Below are positions 1-8,202 of a stretch of DNA of 35,898 bases, piece after piece. The DNA comes from Verrucolacustris sp044348085 (GTDB lineage: Bacteria > Verrucomicrobiota > Verrucomicrobiia > Methylacidiphilales > Verrucolacustridaceae), in the NCBI GenBank assembly GCA_044348085.1, contig JBIKTM010000019.1, positions 1-35,898 on the forward strand, in the 5' to 3' direction. Numbering within the stretch: position 1 is the stretch's first letter; each line of letters starts with the position of its first letter. The translations under genes and the position numbers were made by a program. The notes beneath the pieces were generated by a model, which saw nothing but the letters and a program-made list of their open reading frames with translations, did no database searches and had not been told where the DNA came from.

Positions 1-1
1 T

Positions 2-508
2 GCCGTTCGCCAACTCCACGCCCTAGGGAAAAAACGCCCCGCCCTCATCCTCTCCCAAGCCATCGACTCCCTCCTAGCGGGCCGATTCTCCGCCGCCTTC
101 CTCCAATCTCAAACCTCCACGGGCGAACCCCTTTCGAAAATCGCCGAACGCATCTGGTGGTTTCAACCCGGAGATCAATCCTCCTTCCTCGAATGGTTCG
201 CCCAAACCAAACCCGACTCCCTCCTCACCACCCACCTCGAAATCGCTCCATGGCTCAAGAACGCAAAAACTTCCCTACCCGCCCTCGCCCACCTCGATTG
301 GGACCCCTCCATGACCGGATGGGCGGGCATGAACCAGAACAATGAAACCGTCGGCGCCAACGCCGTTGATCTCCTCTCCTCCCACCTGATGCGAGGAGAA
401 TTCGGACTCCCCCTCTCCGCCAAAGTCCTCCAGGTCGAAAGCCAATGGGTCGAAGGAGACTCTCTCAACCCAAAGATTTTCTTTTCCCACAAAACATCTT
501 CCTCATGA
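2..508 (+). CDS. LacI-family transcriptional regulator, C-terminal part (5' truncated by window edge)
   Basis: The frame is open from base 2 to a TGA at 506-508 and encodes the last 168 residues of a longer protein. The segment reading MNQNNETVGANAVDLL, followed by a stretch like LMRGEFGLP and ending in ESQWVEGDSL, is typical of the periplasmic-binding-protein-like ligand domain of LacI/GalR regulators. The DNA-binding N-terminus lies outside the window. Its stop overlaps the start of the amylase-like gene (ATGA), so the two are co-translated. The likely role is sugar-responsive control of that gene, which is an inference from position. The ligand cannot be told. Confidence 0.8.
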   Translation, partial: AVRQLHALGKKRPALILSQAIDSLLAGRFSAAFLQSQTSTGEPLSKIAERIWWFQPGDQSSFLEWFAQTKPDSLLTTHLEIAPWLKNAKTSLPALAHLDWDPSMTGWAGMNQNNETVGANAVDLLSSHLMRGEFGLPLSAKVLQVESQWVEGDSLNPKIFFSHKTSSS

Positions 509-2937
509 ATCCTCCCCCTCTCATCTCTCGAGTTTCCCTCCCCCTCAGCCTCACCCTCTCTCTTCTCCTTCTCTCCCCACTCACCCGCGCCGCCGACGAG
601 GCTCCTCAACTGGGCTGGATCCCCATCCAAACGATCGCAGCCGAAACCTCCACCACCTTCGACCTCACCCGCTGGATCTCCCCTGGCCCCGCAGCCACGG
701 TCCAGATCAACCCTCCCGCCTCCCTCTCCGCACAGCTCGACCCCTCCTCTCTTCAACTCAAAGTTCAGACTCAGCCAGATCTCCAAGGCCTGATCGATCT
801 CCCGATTCAAATCACACCCAAAAAAGGGGAGCCCCTTTCCGGAATTCTTACTCTCGCGATCTCCCCACGCTCCAGCCACCGCTTCACCTTCACAGGTAAA
901 GGCTCAGAAAAATCGGTCTGCCTCGCAGGCGCCTTTAACGGATGGAACGCCACCTCCCACCCCCTCAAACGAGAAAAAGGAAACCTCTGGTCCCTCACCC
1001 TCCCTCTTCCCCCAGGACCCCAAGCCTACAAGTTCGTCGTGGACGGTGATTGGCGACTCGACTCCTCCCACTCTCTCACCGTCGCCGACGGCACGGGCCA
1101 GAAAAACTCGCTGGTTAAAATTCCCGAAAATACAAACTCCCCCACTTTCCTTTACGCGGACTCCCGCAAGCCAGGACTCCTCACCTTTCTCTCCGCTCCC
1201 GCAGGATGGAAAGCCTCCTCTGTCTCATCCATCGCTCAACTCCCCGACGGAACCTCCCGCCCCATCCCAGCCACATCTCCCCAGCCCGGCCGCTGGGAAA
1301 TCGATACCTCCTCTCTCCCTCCCGACTCTTGGATCCGTCTCGCCGCCGTGGGTGAGGACGGCACTCTCGCCCGCCCTGCCCGTGCCTGCATCACCACCGA
1401 AACCAAGTCCGATGCCAACCGCCTTGATCACATCATTTACTTCGCCTTCATCGATCGGATGATTGACGGAGATCCAAAAAATAATCCTGTTCCCGATCCC
1501 AAGGTCGAAAAACCTGCGCAGTATCTCGGAGGCGATCTGATCGGCGTTCGTCAACTGATCGAAAACGGCTACTTCGAAAAACTCGGCGTCAACACTCTCT
1601 GGCTCTCCCCCGTGAACCAGAACCCACCCCAATCCTTCAAAGAGTATCTTCCACCTGGCCGCTGGTATACGGGCTACCACGGCTACTGGCCTCTCTCCTC
1701 GACCGAGGTGGAACCCCGCTTCGGTGGCAACGAGGCTCTGCTGGCTTTGACCGAATCCGCCCGCCGGCACGGCCTCCGCGTCCTCCTTGATCTCGTCCTC
1801 GCCCACGTTCACGAAGATCATCCAGCCTTTAAGGACCATCCCGACTGGTTCGGCTCGCTGATGTTGCCCGACGGCACAAAGAATCTCCGCAAGTGGGATG
1901 CGGAAACCCAGTTCACCACATGGTTTGAACCTTTTCTCCCCCGCTTTAACTACGATCAACCAGCTGCATCCCGTTTCCTTATCTCGAACGCCGTCGATTG
2001 GGTCAAACGATTCAACCTCGACGGCTTCCGTCTCGACGCGGTGAAACATATTCCGCAGAAATTCTGGTCCGCCTTTCGATCGGGTCTCCGAACCGATCTT
2101 CCTGTCGCCTCCGATCCCGCGTTCTACCTTGTGGGCGAGACGTTCATGAACCGCCAAGGCATCGCCAGCTTTGTCGGGCCAGCCAAACTCGACGGCCAGT
2201 TCGATTTTCCCCTCTACGACACCCTGCTCTCCACCTTTGCGATGGAGTCCACTGGATTTTCCGAACTGGAAGCCGCCACGGCTGATTCAGAACGCGTCTA
2301 CGGTTTGGAAACCGCAATGTCGCCGCTTCTTGGAAATCACGATAAACCTCGCTTCCTTGCTTATGCCGACGGCGATCTTCCCGACCCTCGTGAGCCAGAC
2401 GAAGAGGAAGCGGGCTGGAAATATCCCTCCACCGTGGATCACCCCTCCTCCTACGCAAAATTACGAATGGCTTTCACCTTTCTCATGACCCTCCCGGGTG
2501 TGCCTATGATCTACTACGGGGATGAACTGGGTCTAACGGGTGCAGGCGACCCGGATAACCGCAGAATGCTTCCCGATCCCGACAAAGCTTCTGGCGAAGC
2601 AAAAACTACTCTCGATCACGTCTCCAAACTGACCCATCTACGCTCCGCTCATCCCGCCTTTCGCTACGGAAGTCGACGCGCGATCGAAACAAAAAAGGAT
2701 ACCTACGCCATCACCCGTGCTTATGCGGAGGACAGAGTTCTCATCGCGTTCAATCGCTCTGAAAAACCAGTGTCCCTAGACCTGCTTGTGTCGCCTGAAA
2801 TTCCGGATGGTCCTCTTGAACAGGAGTTACTTCTTTCCAAAACCTCATCCGCTAAGCAGGTATCCGTCAAAGACGGCCGTCTTACTATCTCCCTCCCGCC
2901 CCGCTCCAGCTCAATTTTTGTTCCTGCCAAACCGTAG
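505..2937 (+). CDS. Exported GH13 alpha-amylase-family enzyme with N-terminal CBM48/AMPK-type glycan-binding domain
   Basis: The protein has 810 residues from the ATG at 505, which overlaps the preceding TGA and opens straight into a hydrophobic signal peptide ending near LTRAADEA. An upstream in-frame ATG at 445 would lose this N-terminal signal. Around residues 125-210 lies a glycogen-recognition (CBM48-like) region with CLAGAFNGWN and YKFVVDGDWRLD. The GH13 barrel follows with all signature regions: DLVLAHVHEDH (I), GFRLDAVKH with nucleophile Asp511 (II), GETF with acid/base Glu545 (III) and LGNHDKPR with Asp613 (IV). The family hydrolyses or rearranges alpha-1,4/1,6-glucans. Export suggests periplasmic or extracellular starch, glycogen or maltodextrin breakdown. 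Subfamily and exact product are not decided. The LacI-type gene upstream is the likely regulator. Confidence 0.9.
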   Translation: MNPPPLISRVSLPLSLTLSLLLLSPLTRAADEAPQLGWIPIQTIAAETSTTFDLTRWISPGPAATVQINPPASLSAQLDPSSLQLKVQTQPDLQGLIDLPIQITPKKGEPLSGILTLAISPRSSHRFTFTGKGSEKSVCLAGAFNGWNATSHPLKREKGNLWSLTLPLPPGPQAYKFVVDGDWRLDSSHSLTVADGTGQKNSLVKIPENTNSPTFLYADSRKPGLLTFLSAPAGWKASSVSSIAQLPDGTSRPIPATSPQPGRWEIDTSSLPPDSWIRLAAVGEDGTLARPARACITTETKSDANRLDHIIYFAFIDRMIDGDPKNNPVPDPKVEKPAQYLGGDLIGVRQLIENGYFEKLGVNTLWLSPVNQNPPQSFKEYLPPGRWYTGYHGYWPLSSTEVEPRFGGNEALLALTESARRHGLRVLLDLVLAHVHEDHPAFKDHPDWFGSLMLPDGTKNLRKWDAETQFTTWFEPFLPRFNYDQPAASRFLISNAVDWVKRFNLDGFRLDAVKHIPQKFWSAFRSGLRTDLPVASDPAFYLVGETFMNRQGIASFVGPAKLDGQFDFPLYDTLLSTFAMESTGFSELEAATADSERVYGLETAMSPLLGNHDKPRFLAYADGDLPDPREPDEEEAGWKYPSTVDHPSSYAKLRMAFTFLMTLPGVPMIYYGDELGLTGAGDPDNRRMLPDPDKASGEAKTTLDHVSKLTHLRSAHPAFRYGSRRAIETKKDTYAITRAYAEDRVLIAFNRSEKPVSLDLLVSPEIPDGPLEQELLLSKTSSAKQVSVKDGRLTISLPPRSSSIFVPAKP

Positions 2938-2944
2938 CCGCGTC

Positions 2945-3226
2945 TTACTTCTTGGCGGGCTTTTCGGGGGACTGAGGCGGATTTCCTTGGGGTGAGCGTG
3001 CGCCTTCTGGGACTCCAGAGGGCATCGTGCCTTGAGGGAAGGGAGGGATACCCTGCGGACTGATCCGGTTCTCGATCGGAATCACAGGACGTCTGACGAT
3101 GGGCTGGGCTGGCGGTCTCAGGACGAGAATCACCTGACAGACGGCAATGGTCAAAAGGCTCAGTGCCACCAGGGCAATACACACTTTCACATAAGGTTCA
3201 GGCTTCACTAGGGTTTCTTGGCTCAT
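2945..3226 (-). CDS. Small single-pass membrane protein with proline-rich tail, unknown function
   Basis: This is a 93-residue ORF starting at ATG 3226. Residues about 14-36 form one hydrophobic transmembrane segment. A short N-terminal side (MSQETLVKPEPYVK) comes before it, and a tail very rich in Pro, Gly and Gln, ending in PAKK, follows it. I do not recognise a family. The reading frame is favoured because its membrane-protein layout makes sense, whereas the overlapping longer frame on the same strand is Arg/Ser-rich nonsense. It converges with the GH13 gene 7 bases away. No strong ribosome-binding site is visible. Confidence 0.6.
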   Translation of the reverse strand: MSQETLVKPEPYVKVCIALVALSLLTIAVCQVILVLRPPAQPIVRRPVIPIENRISPQGIPPFPQGTMPSGVPEGARSPQGNPPQSPEKPAKK

Positions 3227-3256
3227 CCAAATAGCATAAAGAGTCCGGACATATTG

Positions 3257-3274
3257 TGGAAAGCACGCTTTCCA
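3257..3274. repeat. 18-bp near-perfect inverted repeat between the membrane-protein gene and tRNA-Phe
   Basis: TGGAAAGC and GCTTTCCA form 8-bp arms around a central AC. The repeat lies in the 89-bp gap between the divergent start of the small membrane protein (3226) and tRNA-Phe (3316). It has no T-run on either side, so an operator-like dyad is more likely than a terminator. On the plus strand a possible -10 (TATGAT, 3293-3298) lies just downstream. Confidence 0.45.
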
Positions 3275-3315
3275 GAGGTCGGTTTATTGGTTTATGATCT
3301 TAATCTTATTCCGTT

Positions 3316-3388
<73 letters not shown>

Positions 3389-3439
3389 CTTTCTTTTCCG
3401 TCCTTGGCGGCCTTTGCGTGAGTAATCCGAAAAGAGCTT

Positions 3440-3456
3440 AGGGATCAGATATCCCT
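3440..3456 (-). terminator. Possible weak terminator hairpin downstream of the cyclase gene
   Basis: AGGGAT (3440-3445) pairs with ATCCCT (3451-3456) around a 5-base loop. It lies 15 bases beyond the stop of the minus-strand adenylate cyclase. In the minus direction only a short, interrupted T-run follows, so it is a weak candidate. Confidence 0.3.
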
Positions 3457-3471
3457 CAAAGCACTTTTCCC

Positions 3472-5148
3472 TTAACTCTTCTCAATTTTTTTTCCGATGA
3501 GATAGTACGTTCGCAGTTTGCCCCGATTTCTTAATTCAACTTCTCCCCTATCCTCAAAAATATAACTATCCTCTAACCGTGCGTGAACACTCTCACTCAC
3601 ATGAATTTTCATAGGCTCGGCCGTTCCCTCCAAGCGGTTGGTAACATTCACCACATCCCCCCACAAATCGTAGGCAAATTTCTTTCTGCCAATGATCCCT
3701 GCGGCCACGGTTCCGCTATGCATTCCAATCCGAATTTGCAGATTTCGGGACAACTTCTGGTTTTGGCTTTTCAGAATAGACAATGCCTCCAAAGAGAAGT
3801 CAGCCATCTGCTGGGCATGCGTAGGGCTTCGATCCGGAACCCCCGCCACCGCCATATAACAATCCCCAATCGTCTTAATTTTCTCCAACTTATACTTCTC
3901 GGCTAAGTCATCGAAGATTTCGAACAGCTCATTAAGAAGGTTGGTCACCGACCTTGGCCCCAGCTCTGCGGCCAGCTTCGTGAATCCAACCACATCCGCA
4001 AAGAGCACAGTGACTTCAGGAAATGTTTCGGCTTCGACTTTCTCTCCCTTTTGTAAACGGTCCGCAATGGCAATCGGCAAGACGTTTAGCAAAAGCTTCT
4101 CAGTGCGCCCCTTCTCTTTCTCCAATGCCGTTGCTTTTTCCCCCAGATCAACCATTGCCGCTTCCTTTTCTTTTTCTCTTTGATGGAGAATGGACGCCAT
4201 CTGATTAAAAGCTGTGACAAGTTGGTTCAACTCCCGGACTCCTCGGATGCTTTGAATCTCAGCAAACTTCCCCTGCTCCAACTGTTGGACGGCGAGAGAT
4301 AACAGGCGAATCGGCCGTAGCACCAGCCGAAGAATCACCGTGTAGCCGATACTCAGCAAACCCAACAAGGCCAGTGCCAGTACGAGTCCAAGCTGAACCC
4401 TACGATGCACTTCTTTTTGTAGTCCACTGACAAGGATCGACGTCCTCTGGTTTACCATCTGGGTAAAATCCCGCAGCGGCTTCATAATTTTCGCCTTCGC
4501 CTCATGATACTGCTGGCTATGCAAAATCTGAATGGCGAGGGGCTGATCAGCTGTTTTTTTGATCTGAAAGGATCCCGTTCCGTCATCAAACTCACCTTTC
4601 AAAGCATGCATCGCGATATTTTCCAGCTTTACGAGTGAATCGCTTTGATTCTGCGAATCTTTAAGAAGAGCAAACTCTTGGACGGTAAATCCAGCACTTA
4701 ACATGCGACTTTCTAGGGATATTTTTTCTCCCGCTTCTGCGCTGTCCTGCTCCGCATCACCGGTAACAAGGTCCCAGTAAATGTCGTTATAGTCTTGAGG
4801 TCGGGGCGTCTCTCCATTTCGGATTGTCAAAATACGGTTAAAGAACTTCTGATACTTTTCGTTCCCTGTAACCGCGTAGGTGCGAGCCATCCGCGTCAAA
4901 TCATCCGAGCTTTGACGAAGCTCGTCCGCCAACTGGTAGGAGTGGTACTTCTGCAGTTGCGCCTCAGCCAACTCGTTAGCTTTTTTTCGACTGATGAAAG
5001 AATTACTTACAAGCAGAAGCAGCAAAACTCCTACGGAGACAAAAACCAGCGCAAGAAGTGTTTTTAACTTCACTACAAAAAAATACCTCAAAAGGAGACG
5101 GAAAGCCTCAAGAAAATCGCAGACGAGAAAGCCTTGTTTTACCTTCAC
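3472..5148 (-). CDS. Membrane-bound class III adenylate cyclase with HAMP domain
   Basis: The 558-residue protein starts at GTG 5148, which has an AGGA ribosome-binding site about 8 bases upstream. Two transmembrane segments (about 28-50 and 253-277) enclose a ~200-residue extracytoplasmic sensor region of no recognised family. A HAMP-like linker (about 278-330), a coiled coil and a class III cyclase domain (about 375-555) follow. Metal-binding Asp385 (FADVVGF) and Asp429 (KTIGD) are present. The base-selecting residues are Lys425 and Asp494 (YDLWGD), which favour ATP over GTP. The transition-state Asn501 and Arg505 are also present. It should therefore be an active cAMP synthase responding to an envelope or external signal. 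No CRP-type receptor lies nearby. Confidence 0.92.
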   Translation of the reverse strand: MKVKQGFLVCDFLEAFRLLLRYFFVVKLKTLLALVFVSVGVLLLLLVSNSFISRKKANELAEAQLQKYHSYQLADELRQSSDDLTRMARTYAVTGNEKYQKFFNRILTIRNGETPRPQDYNDIYWDLVTGDAEQDSAEAGEKISLESRMLSAGFTVQEFALLKDSQNQSDSLVKLENIAMHALKGEFDDGTGSFQIKKTADQPLAIQILHSQQYHEAKAKIMKPLRDFTQMVNQRTSILVSGLQKEVHRRVQLGLVLALALLGLLSIGYTVILRLVLRPIRLLSLAVQQLEQGKFAEIQSIRGVRELNQLVTAFNQMASILHQREKEKEAAMVDLGEKATALEKEKGRTEKLLLNVLPIAIADRLQKGEKVEAETFPEVTVLFADVVGFTKLAAELGPRSVTNLLNELFEIFDDLAEKYKLEKIKTIGDCYMAVAGVPDRSPTHAQQMADFSLEALSILKSQNQKLSRNLQIRIGMHSGTVAAGIIGRKKFAYDLWGDVVNVTNRLEGTAEPMKIHVSESVHARLEDSYIFEDRGEVELRNRGKLRTYYLIGKKIEKS

Positions 5149-5211
5149 CTTTGAATTCCTGACCCCCTGAACAAGATCGCTTTTTCACAAAAAAGCGGAT
5201 AAAGTTTCAGA

Positions 5212-6285
5212 ATGCGAGTTCTTGTCACTGGAATGATTGCGGGAATGGACGACGCTGACTACCTGCGGCGGGTCGTCGCCCTTGGTCAGCGCAATAACCG
5301 CGAGATCAAGGTCTATAACGCTATCGATGACTTCACAAAGGCAGGGAAAAAACCTCTCGAACGCCTCTTGGGAACTACCGACTATGTTTTTGAACTGACC
5401 CGCGAGAAAGAGTACGAAAAAATCGGGTACGAGATTCAACGAAACAATTATCAGGACGTCATTATTCGTGCACCCGCCACAGTTGAGTGGAACCGAATCA
5501 ATCGCAAGTTTAAGGATCAACGGGTTCTTCGGGATTTTATTAAGCCCGATCTGATCGTCACCCTGATCGACGCGGAGTGGGCGATCAAACTGAAACTGGA
5601 AACCCTTCAGGAGGCCGATCCCTTTCTGATCGCTCTCAAACAGCGAAACCATACTTTGTATGACATTCTCTCCTGGATGAATGAGGAGGTTAGCCTCTCC
5701 GAAGACTGGGCTCGGTACATGGGAGTGCCTCACTATGTCATCGCCGTGGGCGAACCCCCCGAGGCCCTCTATAAACTGGTTACCCATCCTAATCCATGGG
5801 TTGTATATGCCAGTTACTCGATGAGCTACGGCACTCCCGAGAAACGAAAGGAGATCGACCAGATCATCCACCGTCTCCGCAAGTACGCCGTGATCGTAGA
5901 TCCTCAGTCGATTGAGATCGGAACTAACTTTGAGGGGGTGCCTGCCAGCGATCGGGAGTCCATTTACGCATACACAGTCCATCGCGATCTGCACTGGTAC
6001 GTAGGCAAAGTCCACGCCGTTGTGGCCATTCATCCCTATCCCGAACGCCCGCCCCTTTCCACTGGCATGATGGATGAACTAGGCCACGCCCGAGACTACA
6101 TGAAGGCCCGCTACATGATCTTTCCCAGGGGTGGTTTCAGCCCCTTCACCACCGACTCCTATATCGAAAAGGGCCATCTGTTCGAGACCGCCGACGAATT
6201 CTTTCATCATCTCGATACGGTTGAAAAAAGACCCCAATTTAAAGACGAACTCGTCCTCCAAGCTGAGTTTTTCAAGGGGCAATAA
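5212..6285 (+). CDS. Two-part protein with nucleoside 2-deoxyribosyltransferase-like C-terminal domain, function unknown
   Basis: The protein has 357 residues. Residues 1-180 begin MRVLVTGMIAGMDDADYLRR, which looks like the first strand and loop of a nucleotide-binding fold but lacks a GKS/T P-loop. Residues about 197-330 resemble nucleoside 2-deoxyribosyltransferases (NDT/DUF4406-like). They start with VVYASYSMSYGTPEKRKEID, continue to a VDP strand end, and later show PPLSTGMMDELGHARD, where Glu289 would match the NDT nucleophile position. Known NDTs transfer deoxyribose between bases, but the substrate here is not predictable. The gene is divergent from the cyclase gene, with a 63-bp gap. 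The NDT call is by motif only. Confidence 0.6.
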   Translation: MRVLVTGMIAGMDDADYLRRVVALGQRNNREIKVYNAIDDFTKAGKKPLERLLGTTDYVFELTREKEYEKIGYEIQRNNYQDVIIRAPATVEWNRINRKFKDQRVLRDFIKPDLIVTLIDAEWAIKLKLETLQEADPFLIALKQRNHTLYDILSWMNEEVSLSEDWARYMGVPHYVIAVGEPPEALYKLVTHPNPWVVYASYSMSYGTPEKRKEIDQIIHRLRKYAVIVDPQSIEIGTNFEGVPASDRESIYAYTVHRDLHWYVGKVHAVVAIHPYPERPPLSTGMMDELGHARDYMKARYMIFPRGGFSPFTTDSYIEKGHLFETADEFFHHLDTVEKRPQFKDELVLQAEFFKGQ

Positions 6286-6367
6286 TTTGGCTAAGCCCGC
6301 CTTTCCAAGGCGGCCTCATGACACACCCCATCTCGACCCTGCCATCCATTTCTGCTAGGTTTTTCAG

Positions 6368-7555
6368 ATGTCTTTGATTTCCAGAATCAACGAAACCACC
6401 CCTGAGCAGACCCTGAGCTCACCAGAGATGCGTCGATATGCCCGACATCTCATTATGCCCGAGGTGACGGTCGAAGGTCAGCGTAAGCTCAAGGCCTCCC
6501 GCGTTTTGGCCATCGGAACAGGTGGCCTCGGCTCCCCTCTTCTCGCCTATCTAGCCGCTGCTGGGGTTGGTCGACTGGGAATCGTTGATTTCGACCGGGT
6601 GGACGAATCCAACCTCCAGCGTCAAATTATCCATCGCCAGACCTCCATCGGTCAGGCCAAGGTCGAATCTGCCCGCCGCACCATCTCCGAACTCAATCCC
6701 CACGTGGATGTAGTAACCCACGAGATCGCTCTTCGTTCCGACAACGCACTCGAACTTTTCGCAGACTACGATGTGGTGGTGGACGGTACCGACAACTTTC
6801 CTACCCGCTACCTCGTGAACGACGCATGCGTTCTTTTGGGTAAACCCAATGTGTACGGATCCATCTTCCGCTTCGAGGGCCAGTGCACCGTATTCTGGGG
6901 AGAAAAAGGCCCCTGCTATCGTTGCCTATACCCCGAACCGCCACCCCCAGGTAGCGTTCCTAGTTGCGCCGAAGGCGGCGTTCTTGGAATCCTCCCCGGC
7001 GTGATCGGGGTTCTGCAAGCCATCGAAACGGTCAAACTCATCCTCGGCATTGGAGATCCCCTAATTGGCAGACTCCTCCTTTTCGACGCCTTAAAAATGA
7101 AGTTTAAGGAAATGAAATTACGCAAAAATCCGCACTGCCCGATCTGTGGTCCAAATAAAACCATCACAGGCCTGATTGATTATGAGCAGTTTTGTGGTGC
7201 CCCCGCACGAGAGGGACCGGCACAGGAAACGCCCAAAGTTCCTGAAATCACCTGCTCTGAACTCAAACAAAAGATCGATTCCAAGAAGTCATTTGTCTTG
7301 GTCGACGTGCGTGAACCCCACGAGTATCAGATTTCTAAAATCGCGGGCTCCACCCTCATCCCTTTGGGTGAAATTCCCAAACGTTGGCAGGAAATTCCCC
7401 CAGATCAGGAAATTGTACTTCAGTGCAAAGCAGGAATCCGAAGCGCCAAGGCTCTTCTTTTTCTTCAGCAACAAGGCTACAAAAAACTGCTCAACCTCAA
7501 GGGCGGGATCGATGCCTGGTCGGAGGAAATCGACCCCTCTCTTCCCCGCTATTGA
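6368..7555 (+). CDS. moeB: MoeB/ThiF-type sulfur-carrier-protein adenylyltransferase fused to rhodanese domain
   Basis: This 395-residue protein has an E1-like domain (about 20-270) followed by a rhodanese domain (about 290-390), like the MOCS3/Uba4 arrangement. The ATP site GTGGLG (50-55) is present. Zinc is held by Cys183/Cys186 (CYRC) and Cys257/Cys260 (CPIC). Cys200 in PSCAEGG matches the conserved cysteine of the family. The rhodanese active-site loop is CKAGIRS with Cys353, so it should carry persulfide. The family adenylates the C-terminal glycine of MoaD/ThiS-like carriers and helps load sulfur for molybdopterin, thiamine or cysteine synthesis. No carrier protein is encoded nearby, so the pathway is open. 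Its stop overlaps the TTG start of the next gene. Confidence 0.9.
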   Translation: MSLISRINETTPEQTLSSPEMRRYARHLIMPEVTVEGQRKLKASRVLAIGTGGLGSPLLAYLAAAGVGRLGIVDFDRVDESNLQRQIIHRQTSIGQAKVESARRTISELNPHVDVVTHEIALRSDNALELFADYDVVVDGTDNFPTRYLVNDACVLLGKPNVYGSIFRFEGQCTVFWGEKGPCYRCLYPEPPPPGSVPSCAEGGVLGILPGVIGVLQAIETVKLILGIGDPLIGRLLLFDALKMKFKEMKLRKNPHCPICGPNKTITGLIDYEQFCGAPAREGPAQETPKVPEITCSELKQKIDSKKSFVLVDVREPHEYQISKIAGSTLIPLGEIPKRWQEIPPDQEIVLQCKAGIRSAKALLFLQQQGYKKLLNLKGGIDAWSEEIDPSLPRY

Positions 7556-7974
7556 AGCTGCTTCAGACTTTACTCCTTCTCGTTCTCTCCCTGTGTCCCC
7601 TCGAAGCGGGTGGCCTTGCCAACCTGAAAGTTGAAGGATACTCGATTGTCGCAGAGGTGGCACTCAGCCCTGCGGAGCAGATGAACGGCCTCATGAACCG
7701 AGAATCCCTTGAGTTAAATCACGGCATGCTTTTTATTTTTCCCCAGCCGAAAAAAGCATCCTTTTGGATGCACAACACCTCTATCCCTCTGGATCTTGCG
7801 TTTCTAGACGCGGACGGAGTGATTCTCGAGATTCTTCCCCTCGTGCCATTTGAAGAGGCCCGCGTAGTCAGTAAGTCCGACCAAGTTGCCTTTGCATTGG
7901 AAGTGAATCGGGACTGGTTTAGCTCCCGCGGACTTAAGCCCGGCCTGAAGGTAAAGGGATTACCAAAGAGTTAA
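7552..7974 (+). CDS. Exported DUF192 (COG1430) family protein
   Basis: The protein has 140 residues from a TTG at 7552 that overlaps the moeB stop (TTGA). From this start the protein opens with a clean signal peptide, (M)KLLQTLLLLVLSLCPLEAGG. The same frame is open further upstream (ATG 7384), but that part overlaps the rhodanese domain and is low-complexity. The mature part carries DUF192 hallmarks: EQMNGLMNRESL, GMLFIFPQPKKASFWMHNT, IPLDLAFLDADG and a C-terminal GLKPGLKVKG. The family is widespread and exported, and its biochemical role is not established. Translational coupling to moeB is clear, but any functional link is not. Confidence 0.85.
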   Translation: MKLLQTLLLLVLSLCPLEAGGLANLKVEGYSIVAEVALSPAEQMNGLMNRESLELNHGMLFIFPQPKKASFWMHNTSIPLDLAFLDADGVILEILPLVPFEEARVVSKSDQVAFALEVNRDWFSSRGLKPGLKVKGLPKS

Positions 7975-7983
7975 GGAAATATC

Positions 7984-8202
7984 TCAAGCGTGAGTTAAAT
8001 CACGCATAGCAAAAGCACGAATCTGATTTGGATGAATACTCACCACGGCTTGGGTTTCTCCCTCAGGGGTCGAAAACTCAACCTCATACCCTGGCGGTTT
8101 TCGGTGCACATGAATCACGGTTCCAACAGTACCAACGGGCAAGCCCAGATCATCCAGATCTTCAGTTAAAACAACCCTGCTGTGCTCAGAATAAAGCTTC
8201 AT
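7984..8202 (-). CDS. DUF4926 family small protein, probable partner of the DUF6883 protein
   Basis: This 72-residue protein starts at ATG 8202, which overlaps the stop of the upstream DUF6883 gene (ATGA). The pattern VVLTEDLDDLGLPVGTVGTV, then YEVEFSTPEGETQAVVSI and a basic/Ala tail, matches the small DUF4926 beta-barrel-like family by recall. These families are often found as the downstream partner of DUF6883, so a toxin-antitoxin-like or immunity-like pair is conceivable. This is inference. The in-frame extension upstream of 8202 lies inside the partner gene and is not used. Confidence 0.75.
   Translation of the reverse strand: MKLYSEHSRVVLTEDLDDLGLPVGTVGTVIHVHRKPPGYEVEFSTPEGETQAVVSIHPNQIRAFAMRDLTHA
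7988..8005. terminator. Possible weak bidirectional terminator hairpin
   Basis: GCGTGA (7988-7993) and TCACGC (8000-8005) form a 6-bp stem with a 6-base loop at the meeting point of two convergent genes. It overlaps the last codons of the DUF4926 gene. The T-run in either direction is poor. Confidence 0.25.

Noticed and set aside
175..879. 234-residue minus-strand frame opposite the LacI-like and GH13 genes
   Set aside because: It is Gly/Arg/Glu-rich with no recognisable motif and is antisense to two well-supported genes. It is a product of the C-rich plus strand.
1225..2157. 310-residue minus-strand frame inside the GH13 gene
   Set aside because: It is antisense to the GH13 catalytic domain, which has all four signature motifs. 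The antisense product has no domain.
5185..6033. 282-residue minus-strand frame opposite the NDT-like gene
   Set aside because: It looks hydrophobic and plausible at first, but the plus-strand protein has coherent domain motifs and a clean start. The two cannot both be supported.
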